A stretch of DNA of 8,371 bases from an uncultured Solirubrobacteraceae bacterium (GCA_902806215.1 CADCVT010000499.1:1-8371), one strand, 5' to 3'; numbered from the stretch's first letter, positions 1 through 6,645 are shown. Notes: generated from the sequence alone by a model not told the origin. Translations and numbers: made by a program.

Positions 1-215
1 CCGGCCTGCTCGAGCAGGCGGACGACCTCCGGCCGGGCGACCTTCGCGCCGCTGTCGGGGTCGGCGAACGCGCCGGTGACGACGACGGTCGCGCCCTTGA
101 GCGGGGTGTCGGCGGCGTCGGCGACCTCGATCGGGCGGTCCTCGTCGCGGACGTCGAGGTCGACCCCGGCGGCGCGCAGCGCGGTGATCTCCTCCCGCAC
201 CTCGGGCCGCGCGAA
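1..215 (-). pseudogene. BRCT-domain continuation of the ligase, separated by the in-frame stop and cut by the window edge
   Basis: Reading on past the TAG in the same minus-strand frame gives about 71 further codons with no stop up to the left edge. They begin FARPEVREEI, as expected for the end of the LigA helix-hairpin-helix domain. A linker with DRPIEVAD follows, and then LKGATVVVTGAF, a clear BRCT core strand, and RPEVVRLLEQAG. The frame and codon style are the same as in the ligase body, so this is the natural C-terminus of the same gene and not a separate gene. No start codon or ribosome site of its own is evident. It would be translated only if the stop is an assembly error or is read through. 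Confidence 0.8.
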
Positions 216-1847
216 CTAGGCGACCATCGACTGCGCGACCTTCGGACCGATGTCGCGGATCGCCTCGAGCGCCTCGGCGCCGGCGGTGGCGATGTCCTCG
301 AGTCGCTCGTACCCGGCGAGGCACAGGCGCTTGGCCGTGCCCTCCGAGGCCATCGGGATCGCCAGGCCGATGAGCGCGCGGCGCAGCCCGAGCCGCTTCG
401 AGCGCTCGATCGAGGCGACCATCGACGTCGACAACGTCTCGCCCATCCGCTCGTACTCCTGGAGCCGCTCGGCGGTCAGCGCGTAGAAGTCCGAGGGACG
501 CTCGAGCACGCCGTCCTCGGCGAGCTTCTCGATCCACGTCGTGCCGACGCCCTCCATGTCGGCCGCGTGCCGCGACGACCAGTGGATGAGCCGGCGCACG
601 GCCTGCGCGGGGCACTGGAGGTTCTCGCACCACAGCTCGTCGCCGGTGCCGCGGACGACGAGCTCGGTCCCGCACGACGGGCAGTGCGTGGGGACCTCGA
701 TCGGCTGCTCGTCGCCGGTGCGCTGCTCGGCCACCGACCCGGCGATGAACGGGATGACGTCGCCGCGGCGCATGATGCGCACCGTGTCGCCGATGCGGAT
801 GTCGCGCTCGGCCACGAGCCGCGGGTTGTGCAGCGTCGCGAACGTGACCGTCGTGCCGCCGACGAACACCGGCTCGACCTCGGCGCGTGGGACGACGCGG
901 CCGATCTTGCCGACGGGCCACGTCACCGCGCGCAGGACCGTCGTGCGCTCCTCGGCCGGGTACTTCCACGCGAGCGCGCCGCGGGGCGCCGCGCTCGACG
1001 CGCCCGCCGCCTCGTAGGCACGGCGCGACGCGAGCCGCACGACCGCGCCGTCGATGTCGAAGTCGTACTCGGTGCGGCGCTCGCCGATCGTCTCGATCGC
1101 CGTGCGGACGTCCTCGACGCCCGCGGCCTCGAACACGTCGGGCGCCTCGAAGCCCATCTCGACGAGCCGGGAGCTGACGTCGTCCTCGTCGCCGAGCAGG
1201 TCGAACGCGAAGAAACGGAGCGTCCGGCCCTCGGCCAGGCAGGTCTCCGGCGACTTGTGCACGAGCGTGCCGGCGGCCGCGTTGCGCGGGTTGGTCAGCG
1301 GCTTGTCGGGGTGCGTGTCGTTGTAGGCCTCCCACACCGAGCGCAGCATCACCGCCTCGCCGCGGATCTCCACGCGGCCCTCGGCGGGGACCGAGTGGGG
1401 GAGGCCGAGCACGACGATCTTCGCCTTGTCGGTGACGCGCTCGCCGTCGCGCCCGTCGCCGCGGGTGGCCACGTGGTCGAGCTCGCCGCCCATGTAGGCG
1501 ACGGCGAGGCTGATGCCGTCGAGCTTCGGCGTGACGCGGAACGCCTGGCCGGGGAACCGGCCGCAGAACACGTCGAGCTGGCCGGGCGCGGTGGCCTTCT
1601 CGAGCGACAGCATCGGCCGGGAGTGGCGGATCGTCTGGCCAGGGACGAGCTCGGGCGCCCACGGGCGCTCGAGCGGGTTGTCCTCGAGCTCGACCTCGGG
1701 ATGGGCCCCCAGCAGCGCACGCAGCTCGTCCTCGAGCGCGTCGTAGTCGGCGTCCACGAGCTCGGGCACCCCGCGGGCGTAGAGCCCGCGGTGCCGGTCG
1801 ATCTGCTCGGCGAGATCGCGCGCCTGCTGCTCGGGATCGGCCGCCAC
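216..1847 (-). CDS. ligA: NAD-dependent DNA ligase (LigA family), ended by an in-frame TAG before the BRCT domain
   Basis: LigA seals nicks in duplex DNA, using NAD+ to adenylate an active-site lysine. The 543 residues read from GTG 1847 hold the N-terminal Ia region (about 5-60), the adenylation domain with KLDG (K108 nucleophile), TRGDG (128-132), RGE (162-164), NPRNAAAG (186-193), DIDG (264-267) and WKYP (K295), the OB fold (about 305-375), a four-cysteine zinc finger (C389, C392, C407, C412) and a helix-hairpin-helix region (about 420-543). Every catalytic motif looks intact. A TAG at 216-218 stops the frame before the BRCT domain, whereas LigA is usually about 670 residues with BRCT. GTG 1847 was chosen because homology starts there and the upstream gene stops at 1858; TTG 1856 is an alternative. 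The frame stays open to 2078, but that part is a shadow of the cupin gene. Several motifs differ slightly from typical LigA, so this could be a second, divergent ligase; that is an inference. Confidence 0.88.
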   Translation of the reverse strand: MAADPEQQARDLAEQIDRHRGLYARGVPELVDADYDALEDELRALLGAHPEVELEDNPLERPWAPELVPGQTIRHSRPMLSLEKATAPGQLDVFCGRFPGQAFRVTPKLDGISLAVAYMGGELDHVATRGDGRDGERVTDKAKIVVLGLPHSVPAEGRVEIRGEAVMLRSVWEAYNDTHPDKPLTNPRNAAAGTLVHKSPETCLAEGRTLRFFAFDLLGDEDDVSSRLVEMGFEAPDVFEAAGVEDVRTAIETIGERRTEYDFDIDGAVVRLASRRAYEAAGASSAAPRGALAWKYPAEERTTVLRAVTWPVGKIGRVVPRAEVEPVFVGGTTVTFATLHNPRLVAERDIRIGDTVRIMRRGDVIPFIAGSVAEQRTGDEQPIEVPTHCPSCGTELVVRGTGDELWCENLQCPAQAVRRLIHWSSRHAADMEGVGTTWIEKLAEDGVLERPSDFYALTAERLQEYERMGETLSTSMVASIERSKRLGLRRALIGLAIPMASEGTAKRLCLAGYERLEDIATAGAEALEAIRDIGPKVAQSMVA

Positions 1848-1857
1848 GACGGGCAAT

Positions 1858-2148
1858 CTAGGGCGCCGATCGGCGGGAGATCGAAAGGAGGACCGTGGGG
1901 CCCGGCCCGCGGTTGTGCATCGTCCGCAGCCCGAGGTCGGTGAACCACAGGATGTCGCCCGTCCCGAACGTCCGGCGGCCTCCGCGCGAGCACTCGAGCT
2001 CGAGCTCGCCGCTGTCGACCGTGACCAGCGCGTCGCGCCACTCGTCGTCGACGTAGGGCCGCGAGGAGCCCGGTGCAAGGACGACCTTCCGCCGCTCGAA
2101 CGAGGAGGGAAGACGCCGGCCGAAGAACGGGGGAGAGGTGTCGGTCAT
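1858..2148 (-). CDS. small cupin-like domain protein
   Basis: A 96-residue soluble protein with no signal peptide or membrane segment. The middle and end resemble a single cupin beta-barrel: DALVTVDSGELELEC, then a glycine turn, FGTGDILWFTDLG and a closing strand PTVLLSISR. The usual metal-binding histidines of the first cupin motif are not evident; H78 in TMHNRG is the only histidine. It may therefore bind a small molecule without a classical metal site, and its function is unknown. The start is ATG 2146-2148. The frame stays open far upstream but only as a shadow of the sigma-factor gene. There is no good Shine-Dalgarno sequence. Its TAG (1858-1860) lies 2-11 bp before the possible ligase starts, so the two genes are probably one transcript. 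A candidate promoter motif (2178-2192) and an inverted repeat (2153-2167) lie just upstream. Confidence 0.75.
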   Translation of the reverse strand: MTDTSPPFFGRRLPSSFERRKVVLAPGSSRPYVDDEWRDALVTVDSGELELECSRGGRRTFGTGDILWFTDLGLRTMHNRGPGPTVLLSISRRSAP

Positions 2149-2152
2149 CAGG

Positions 2153-2167
2153 GTCTGACACTCAGAC
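2153..2167. promoter_or_regulatory. 15-bp inverted repeat in the cupin/sigma divergent region
   Basis: GTCTGA-CAC-TCAGAC is a perfect 6-bp inverted repeat around a 3-bp centre. It ends 5 bp before the cupin ATG and 66 bp before the sigma-factor GTG. It could be an operator or a small hairpin in the cupin leader. The symmetry is seen directly; a regulatory role is inferred. Confidence 0.4.
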
Positions 2168-2177
2168 GACGCAGCAG

Positions 2178-2192
2178 CCCGAAACTCATCGG
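2178..2192 (-). promoter_or_regulatory. candidate promoter element CCGATGAGTTTCGGG upstream of the cupin gene
   Basis: On the minus strand this 15-mer matches 14 of 15 bases of a second copy at 4684-4698 upstream of the MFS gene, in the same orientation. It ends about 30 nt before the cupin start codon, a plausible place for a -10-type element with a short leader. Neither gene has a convincing Shine-Dalgarno sequence. Recognition by the adjacent SigG-like sigma factor is an inference. Confidence 0.45.
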
Positions 2193-2232
2193 CGCGTTTG
2201 GTTCCGGCGTCCTGAGCCCTTAGGATGGGCGC

Positions 2233-3228
2233 GTGGCAACCCAAGCTCCAACAGGCATCGAGCGCGAGCTCGAGCAGCACCGTTCCGCCCTCACGGGCTA
2301 CTGCTACCGCATGCTCGGCTCCGGCTTCGAGGCCGAGGACGCCGTCCAGGAGACGATGGTCCGGGCGTGGCGCAACGCCGACCGCCTCCAGCAGCGCGCG
2401 GCGCTGAAGTCCTGGCTCTACAAGATCGCCCAGAACGTCTGCTTCGACATGCTCCAGGGCGCTCAGCGCCGGGCACAGCCGATGGATCTCGAGCAGGCCT
2501 CGACCGCCGACCGCACGCTCGACGCCGGCCTGCCCGAGAGCGCCTGGGTCCACCCGATCGAGGACGCGCGGGTCATCCCGAGCGGCGGGGATCCGGCCGA
2601 GGTCGCCGCGGCGAAGGAGACGATCCGCCTCGCGTTCATCGCCGCGCTGCAGCACCTCCCGCCCAAGCAGCGCTCGGTCCTCATCCTGCGCGAGGTCCTG
2701 CACTGGCGCGCGAGCGAGGTCGCCGAGCTGCTCGACACCACGGTGGCGTCGGTCAACAGCGCGCTCCAGCGCGCGCGGGCGACGCTCGACAAGGCCGGCG
2801 CCGACGTGTCCGGCCCGTCGACGGTCGACGACGCCGAGCACAAGGACCTGCTGGCCAAGTACGTCGACGCGTTCGAGCGCTATGACGTCTCGGCGCTCGT
2901 CGAGCTCCTGCACGAGGACGCGACGCAGTCGATGCCGCCGTTCCAGCTGTGGCTGCAGGGCCGCGACGAGATCATCAAGTGGTTCCTGGGCACGGGCATC
3001 GGCTGCAAGGGCTCGCGCCTGATCCCGCTCGAGCTCAACGGCCGGCCCGCCTACGCGCAGTACCGGCCCGACGGCCCCGACGCGCACAAGCCCTGGGGCC
3101 TGTGCGTCATGGAGATCGAGGACGGCAAGATCACCGCGCTGCAGAGCTTCATCTACCCGGACTGGTTCGCCTCGTTCGGGCTGCCGTCCCGGTTCGAGAA
3201 CGGCGAGCCCGTCTACGCCGAGTCCTAG
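2233..3228 (+). CDS. ECF sigma factor, SigG-like, with C-terminal SnoaL-like domain
   Basis: A 331-residue sigma-70-family factor that directs RNA polymerase to a specific promoter set. Sigma region 2 spans about residues 12-85 (GYCYRMLGS, EAEDAVQETMVRAWR, LKSWLYKIAQNVCFDML) and is typical of the family. A linker follows, and then sigma region 4 at about 128-188 (LQHLPPKQRSVLILREVL, then EVAELLDTTVASVNSALQRAR). The last part (about 203-325) is an NTF2/SnoaL-like extension. In related ECF groups this extension modulates activity in place of a separate anti-sigma factor, and none is seen next to the gene. Overall it is closest to the M. tuberculosis SigG type. The start is GTG 2233, with AGGA at 2222-2225 seven bases upstream. 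The ATG at 2225 is out of frame. It is divergent from the cupin gene and convergent with the MFS gene. Confidence 0.9.
   Translation: MATQAPTGIERELEQHRSALTGYCYRMLGSGFEAEDAVQETMVRAWRNADRLQQRAALKSWLYKIAQNVCFDMLQGAQRRAQPMDLEQASTADRTLDAGLPESAWVHPIEDARVIPSGGDPAEVAAAKETIRLAFIAALQHLPPKQRSVLILREVLHWRASEVAELLDTTVASVNSALQRARATLDKAGADVSGPSTVDDAEHKDLLAKYVDAFERYDVSALVELLHEDATQSMPPFQLWLQGRDEIIKWFLGTGIGCKGSRLIPLELNGRPAYAQYRPDGPDAHKPWGLCVMEIEDGKITALQSFIYPDWFASFGLPSRFENGEPVYAES
3225..3228. other. shared CTAG: overlapping stops of convergent sigma-factor and MFS genes
   Basis: The palindrome CTAG provides TAG to the plus-strand sigma gene (3226-3228) and TAG to the minus-strand MFS gene (3225-3227). There is no intergenic space, so any terminator must lie inside the opposing coding sequence. 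Confidence 0.85.
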
Positions 3229-4661
3229 GCCGGCTGCGCCGCCGCGGCGGCCGAGGTGCGCTCCGGGCGCAGCACCGTCAGCGTGACCGCGAGCGCGACC
3301 GCCACGAGGCCCGCACCGACGATCAGCGCGAGCTGGTAGCCCTCGGTGAGCGCGATCGCGTTGGCGACGCCGTCCTCGCGCAGCGCGTCGGAGCGGCTCG
3401 TCGACATCGTGGCAAGGACCGCGAGGCCGAGCGCGCCGCCGACCTGCGCGGTGGTGTTGATGAGCCCGGACGCGAGGCCCGCGTCGCGCGGTGAGGCGCC
3501 CGACATCGCCATCGTGACGAGCGCCGGGAACGCGGTTCCCGCGCCCATGCCGAGCAGCGCCATGCCGGGCAGCACGTCGACCCAGTAGTCGCCGTCGACC
3601 GGGACGCGCGAGAACAGCGCGAGGCCGATGAGGATGAGCGGGAGCCCGGCGAGCATCGTCGGCTGGGCGCCGAAGCGCGTCGTCAGACGCGCCGAGTAGC
3701 GCACCGACATGAGCCCCATCGCGACCGTCGTCGGCAGGAACGCGAAGCCGACCTGGATCGCGTCGTAGCGGAGGATCCGCTGGAGGTAGAGCGCGCCGAG
3801 GAAGAACATCGAGAACATGCCGGCGATGCAGAGGATCTGCACGACGTTCGCGCCGCTGACCGGCCGCGACCGGAAGATCCGCAGCGGGATGAGCGGCTTC
3901 TCGATCCGCCCCTGGCGGACGAGGAACGCGGCGAGCAGGACGAGCGACACCGCGCCGAGCCCGAGCGTGCGGCCCGACGTCCAGCCGTGTTCGGCCGCGC
4001 CGACGATCGTGTAGACGCCGAGCATGAGCGCGCTCGTCACGAGGACGGCGCCGGGCGCGTCGGCGCCCTCGCTCAGTCCGAGGCCCTTGTCGTCCTCGAT
4101 GAGCCGGCGGGCGAACAGCGCGGTGGCGATCCCGATCGGAACGTTGATGAAGAAGATCCAGTGCCAGTTGATCGCGTCGGTGAGGACGCCGCCGGCGAGG
4201 AGGCCGACCGACCCGCCGCCGGACGCGACGAACGCGTAGACGCCGATGGCCTTGGCCTGCTCGGCCGGCTCGGGGAACATCGTCACGATCATCCCGAGGA
4301 TCACGGCCGACGCCATCGCGCCGCCGACGCCCTGGACGAAGCGGGCGGTGACCAGCACCTCCTGGCTCTGCGCGATGCCGCAGAGGACCGAGGCGACGGT
4401 GAAGACGGCGAGGCCGACGAGGAAGATCCGCCGGCGCCCGACGAGGTCGCCGAGGCGCCCGGCGAGCAGCAGCAGGCCGCCGAAGGCGATCAGGTAGGCG
4501 TTGACCACCCAGGCCAGGCCCGCCTGCGAGAAGCCGAGGTCGTCCTGGATCGACGGCAGCGCGACGTTCACCACGGTGGTGTCGAGGACGATCATGAAGA
4601 AGCCGACGCAGAGCACGATCAGCGCGCGCCAGCGGTTCTGGGTGTCGGGGAGGGCGGTCAT
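3225..4661 (-). CDS. MFS exporter, DHA2 (14-helix drug:H+ antiporter) type
   Basis: A 478-residue integral membrane protein that probably exports drugs or other small hydrophobic compounds using the proton gradient. Family signatures are motif D1, LDTTVVNVALP (26-36) in helix 1, motif A, GRLGDLVGRRR (68-78), after helix 2, a glycine-rich motif C region, GGGSVGLLAGG (148-158), in helix 5, and the WHWIFFINVPIG segment (166-177) typical of DHA2 proteins. Hydrophobic segments run to about residue 465, consistent with 14 helices, and the tail is alanine-rich. The start is ATG 4659-4661. No Shine-Dalgarno sequence is obvious, but a candidate promoter motif lies 25 nt upstream. The preceding lactonase-like gene on the same strand ends 37 bp upstream, so read-through is possible. 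The TAG stop shares CTAG (3225-3228) with the sigma-factor stop. The substrate cannot be told from sequence. Confidence 0.92.
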   Translation of the reverse strand: MTALPDTQNRWRALIVLCVGFFMIVLDTTVVNVALPSIQDDLGFSQAGLAWVVNAYLIAFGGLLLLAGRLGDLVGRRRIFLVGLAVFTVASVLCGIAQSQEVLVTARFVQGVGGAMASAVILGMIVTMFPEPAEQAKAIGVYAFVASGGGSVGLLAGGVLTDAINWHWIFFINVPIGIATALFARRLIEDDKGLGLSEGADAPGAVLVTSALMLGVYTIVGAAEHGWTSGRTLGLGAVSLVLLAAFLVRQGRIEKPLIPLRIFRSRPVSGANVVQILCIAGMFSMFFLGALYLQRILRYDAIQVGFAFLPTTVAMGLMSVRYSARLTTRFGAQPTMLAGLPLILIGLALFSRVPVDGDYWVDVLPGMALLGMGAGTAFPALVTMAMSGASPRDAGLASGLINTTAQVGGALGLAVLATMSTSRSDALREDGVANAIALTEGYQLALIVGAGLVAVALAVTLTVLRPERTSAAAAAQPA

Positions 4662-4683
4662 GTGGGCTAGGACCGTGCGCGGC

Positions 4684-4698
4684 CCCGGAACTCATCGG
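4684..4698 (-). promoter_or_regulatory. candidate promoter element CCGATGAGTTCCGGG upstream of the MFS gene
   Basis: This is the second copy of the 15-mer, differing at one base from 2178-2192 and in the same orientation. It begins immediately after the lactonase-like stop (4699-4701) and ends 22 nt before the MFS ATG. That position suggests the exporter has its own promoter rather than relying only on read-through. Recognition by the neighbouring sigma factor is inferred. Confidence 0.45.
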
Positions 4699-5508
4699 TC
4701 AGACGAGGCGGAAGGCGTCCGGGTCGTGCGTCGGCACCACGACGGCGTCCGGTTCGGCGTCGGCGTACGCCTTGATCTCGGCGAGCGACCGGCGGTACCG
4801 GCCCTCGTCGTCGGTCATCAGCGGGAGCGCCTGGTCGCGGATGCTGTCGGTCGTGTAGGCGGCGTCGCCGACGACGAGCAGGGGGCCGTTCTCGCGCTCG
4901 ACCAGGACCGAGAGGTGCCCGGGGCTGTGGCCGGGCGTCGAGAGGAGCCGGACGCTGCCGTCGCCGAGGAGGTCGACCGTGCTCGTGAACGGGCCGTGCG
5001 GCGTGCCGTCGGCCTCGAAGTCGATCTGCCGCACGCGGTCCCCCGGCGGCAGGTGGTCGCCGACCGCGCCCACCTTCAGGGGGTTCTGCTCGGTCACGGC
5101 CCGCCACTCGCGCCGACCGATGACGAACTCCGCGCTCGTCAGCAGCGGCATGCCGCCGGTGTGGTCGGCGTGCAGGTGGGTCATGACGACGAGCGTCACG
5201 TCCCGCGGCTCGACGCCGCGGGCGCGCAGCTGCTCCTCGAACGTCTCGGCGGCGGGCTTGAGACCGCGGAACAGCACGCCGGCGGCGCCGCCGAACCCGA
5301 TGCCTTCGGCGGGCAGTCCGGTGTCGACGAGCATCGTGCCCTCGCGCGGATGCCGGAGCAGGTACCAGAGGAACGGCGCGAGGATCGTGTCGGAGCCCGG
5401 CCGCAGGAGCTTCGGGAGCGCGGCGATCCGGTAGCCCGGCGGCCGGATCGCGTACACGCGCGGCATGGCGATCTCGCCTGCCAGCACCACCTCGACGTCG
5501 ACGGTCAT
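4699..5508 (-). CDS. metallo-beta-lactamase-fold hydrolase, AHL-lactonase (AiiA)-like
   Basis: A 269-residue cytosolic hydrolase with a dinuclear-metal active site. The metal ligands are all visible: HLHADH (H111, H113, D115, H116), TPGHSPGH (H194), GDAAY (D215) and PTHDPDAF (H261). The strand ILV/MLVDTG (59-64) and the TPGHSPGH form are characteristic of the quorum-quenching N-acyl-homoserine lactonase family, and the length fits it (250-280 residues). The true substrate could be another lactone or ester. The start is taken as ATG 5506-5508; an internal ATG at 5464-5466 (residue 15) has a better purine-rich upstream stretch but would remove the first beta-strand. The frame stays open to 6150 only as a shadow of the glycosidase gene. 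It is divergent from the lipoprotein glycosidase and 37 bp upstream of the MFS exporter, so hydrolysis and export might be linked; that is speculation. Confidence 0.87.
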   Translation of the reverse strand: MTVDVEVVLAGEIAMPRVYAIRPPGYRIAALPKLLRPGSDTILAPFLWYLLRHPREGTMLVDTGLPAEGIGFGGAAGVLFRGLKPAAETFEEQLRARGVEPRDVTLVVMTHLHADHTGGMPLLTSAEFVIGRREWRAVTEQNPLKVGAVGDHLPPGDRVRQIDFEADGTPHGPFTSTVDLLGDGSVRLLSTPGHSPGHLSVLVERENGPLLVVGDAAYTTDSIRDQALPLMTDDEGRYRRSLAEIKAYADAEPDAVVVPTHDPDAFRLV

Positions 5509-5535
5509 CGCTTGCGAGCTTATGCAGGCGCCGTG

Positions 5536-5557
5536 GCGCCGCGCGAGCGGGCGGCGC
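5536..5557. repeat. GC-rich inverted repeat in the lactonase/glycosidase divergent region
   Basis: GCGCCGC (5536-5542) and GCGGCGC (5551-5557) form a perfect 7-bp stem around an 8-base loop. Directly upstream, GGCGCC occurs twice, at 5527-5532 and 5535-5540. The 78-bp divergent region must hold both promoters, so this could be an operator or a leader hairpin. In GC-rich DNA such symmetry also arises by chance. Confidence 0.3.
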
Positions 5558-5586
5558 TCCACGCCCTTGCTGCCACCATTGTCCGG

Positions 5587-6645
5587 ATGCGCCTGACCTC
5601 GCTGATCGCCGCCGTCGCGCTCGCACTTGCCGTTCCCGCCTGCGGCGGGGACGACGACGAGACCGCCTCCGCACCGGCGCCGGCTCCCGCCCAGACGCAG
5701 GAGCCGGCCACGGAGACGACGACGCCGACCGAGGCCGACGACGAGCCGAAGAAGCCGAAGAAGCCGAAGAAGCCGAAGGCCGAGCAGGCCAAGCCGGAGC
5801 CGACGCCTGAGCAGCGCAGCGCGCCAACGGTCCGGTCGGGCCTCGTCGTCGGCATCGGCGAGCACGGGACCGCGATGTTCACGTCGCCGCTGTTCGGACG
5901 GCTCGGCCTCAAGCACGCGCGGCTCGTCACCGCGTGGGACACGACCAAGGTGAAGTTCGAGCGCGAGATCGTCGACGCCTGGCTCGCCGCGGCGCAGGCC
6001 GCGGGCGTCGAGCCGTTCATCACGTTCGCCCACTCGCGCGTGAACCCGCAGAAGCTCCCGACCGTCGCCGAGTACACGCAGGCGGTCCGCTCGTTCCGCA
6101 AGCGCTACCCGCAGGTCACGACGTACGCGCCGTGGAACGAGATCAACCACCTCAGCCAGCCGACCAACCGCTCGCCCGAGCGCGCCGCCGACTTCTACAA
6201 CGCGCTGAAGGCCGAGTGCGGCGGCTGCACCGTCGTCGCCGCCGACGTGCTCGACCAGTCGGGGGTCATCGACTACCTGCGGCGGTTCAAGCAGCGCGCC
6301 GGAGGCTCACCGCGCCTGTGGGGCCTGCACAACTACTCCGACACGAACCGCTTCCGCAACGGCGGCACGAAGGACGTCCTGCGCGAGGTCCAGGGCGACG
6401 TCTGGCTGACCGAGACCGGCGGGATCGCCAAGTTCGGGCGTTCGTTCCCGTACGACCTCAGGCGCCAGGCACGGGCGACGCGCTACATGGTCAAGCTCGC
6501 GCGCAGCACGCCGAGGATCAAGCGGCTGTACGTCTACAACTGGACCGGCGCGCCGCGCGACGCGCGCTTCGACGCCGGCCTGACGACGCCGGCGGGCAAG
6601 GCCCGGCCGGCGTACCGGGCGCTCGCGAAGGCCCTCGGCCGCTAG
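5587..6645 (+). CDS. secreted lipoprotein glycosyl hydrolase (TIM-barrel, clan GH-A type)
   Basis: A 352-residue predicted lipoprotein. Residues 1-18 form a signal peptide (MRLTSLIAAV, then a hydrophobic stretch) ending in VPAC, with C19 as the lipidation site. An acidic, proline/threonine-rich linker with a Lys-Pro repeat (E53 to K64) leads to a catalytic domain from about residue 83. Two glutamates sit where retaining clan GH-A hydrolases carry theirs: YAPWNEINH (E185, acid/base) and WLTETGG (E276, nucleophile). Further barrel strands are FITFAHS (144-150) and LWGLHNYSD. The polysaccharide substrate and exact GH family cannot be told from sequence. ATG 5587 was chosen because it gives the signal peptide directly; the frame is open upstream to 4501, but only as a shadow of the lactonase gene. 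The Shine-Dalgarno sequence is weak. It converges on a small membrane-protein ORF with a shared CTAG. Confidence 0.87.
   Translation: MRLTSLIAAVALALAVPACGGDDDETASAPAPAPAQTQEPATETTTPTEADDEPKKPKKPKKPKAEQAKPEPTPEQRSAPTVRSGLVVGIGEHGTAMFTSPLFGRLGLKHARLVTAWDTTKVKFEREIVDAWLAAAQAAGVEPFITFAHSRVNPQKLPTVAEYTQAVRSFRKRYPQVTTYAPWNEINHLSQPTNRSPERAADFYNALKAECGGCTVVAADVLDQSGVIDYLRRFKQRAGGSPRLWGLHNYSDTNRFRNGGTKDVLREVQGDVWLTETGGIAKFGRSFPYDLRRQARATRYMVKLARSTPRIKRLYVYNWTGAPRDARFDAGLTTPAGKARPAYRALAKALGR
5745..5778 (+). repeat. 9-bp tandem repeat coding for a Lys-Pro linker
   Basis: GCCGAAGAA is repeated three full times (5745-5753, 5754-5762, 5763-5771), followed by GCCGAAG. It encodes the PKK periodic stretch of the glycosidase linker. 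The repeat count could vary between strains by slippage. The basic Lys-Pro segment probably spans or contacts the anionic cell wall, which is an inference. Confidence 0.8.
6642..6645. other. shared CTAG: overlapping stops of convergent glycosidase and microprotein genes
   Basis: CTAG supplies TAG to the glycosidase (6643-6645, plus) and TAG to the microprotein (6642-6644, minus). This is the same arrangement as at 3225-3228. It also supports the microprotein frame, since a chance ORF would not be expected to end exactly there. Confidence 0.6.

Noticed and set aside
567..1943. 458-codon plus-strand open frame
   Set aside because: It is antisense to the ligase and cupin genes, made of Arg/Ala/Asp-rich low-complexity sequence with no recognisable domain; long antisense frames are common at this GC.
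2197..2225. GGAAC and GGACGCC as -35 partners of the 15-mer
   Set aside because: GGACGCC occurs before both copies, but the spacing differs (13 and 15 nt) and one copy lies in coding sequence, so chance is likely.
368..4110. Other CGATGAG occurrences
   Set aside because: They lie inside coding sequence, lack the following TTYCGGG and are not near start codons.
3987..4670. 227-codon plus-strand frame, Asp/Glu/His-rich
   Set aside because: It is a complementary-strand shadow of the MFS membrane helices.
1858..4695. 945-codon minus-strand open frame through the MFS, sigma and cupin regions
   Set aside because: Only its last 96 codons (the cupin gene) look like a protein; the rest is a shadow of the sigma gene and an out-of-frame shadow of the MFS gene.
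4501..5586. Upstream extension of the glycosidase frame
   Set aside because: It is antisense to the lactonase gene, and the signal peptide beginning at 5587 marks the real start.
5509..6150. Upstream extension of the lactonase frame
   Set aside because: It is antisense to the glycosidase and of biased composition; the lactonase fold begins near 5508.
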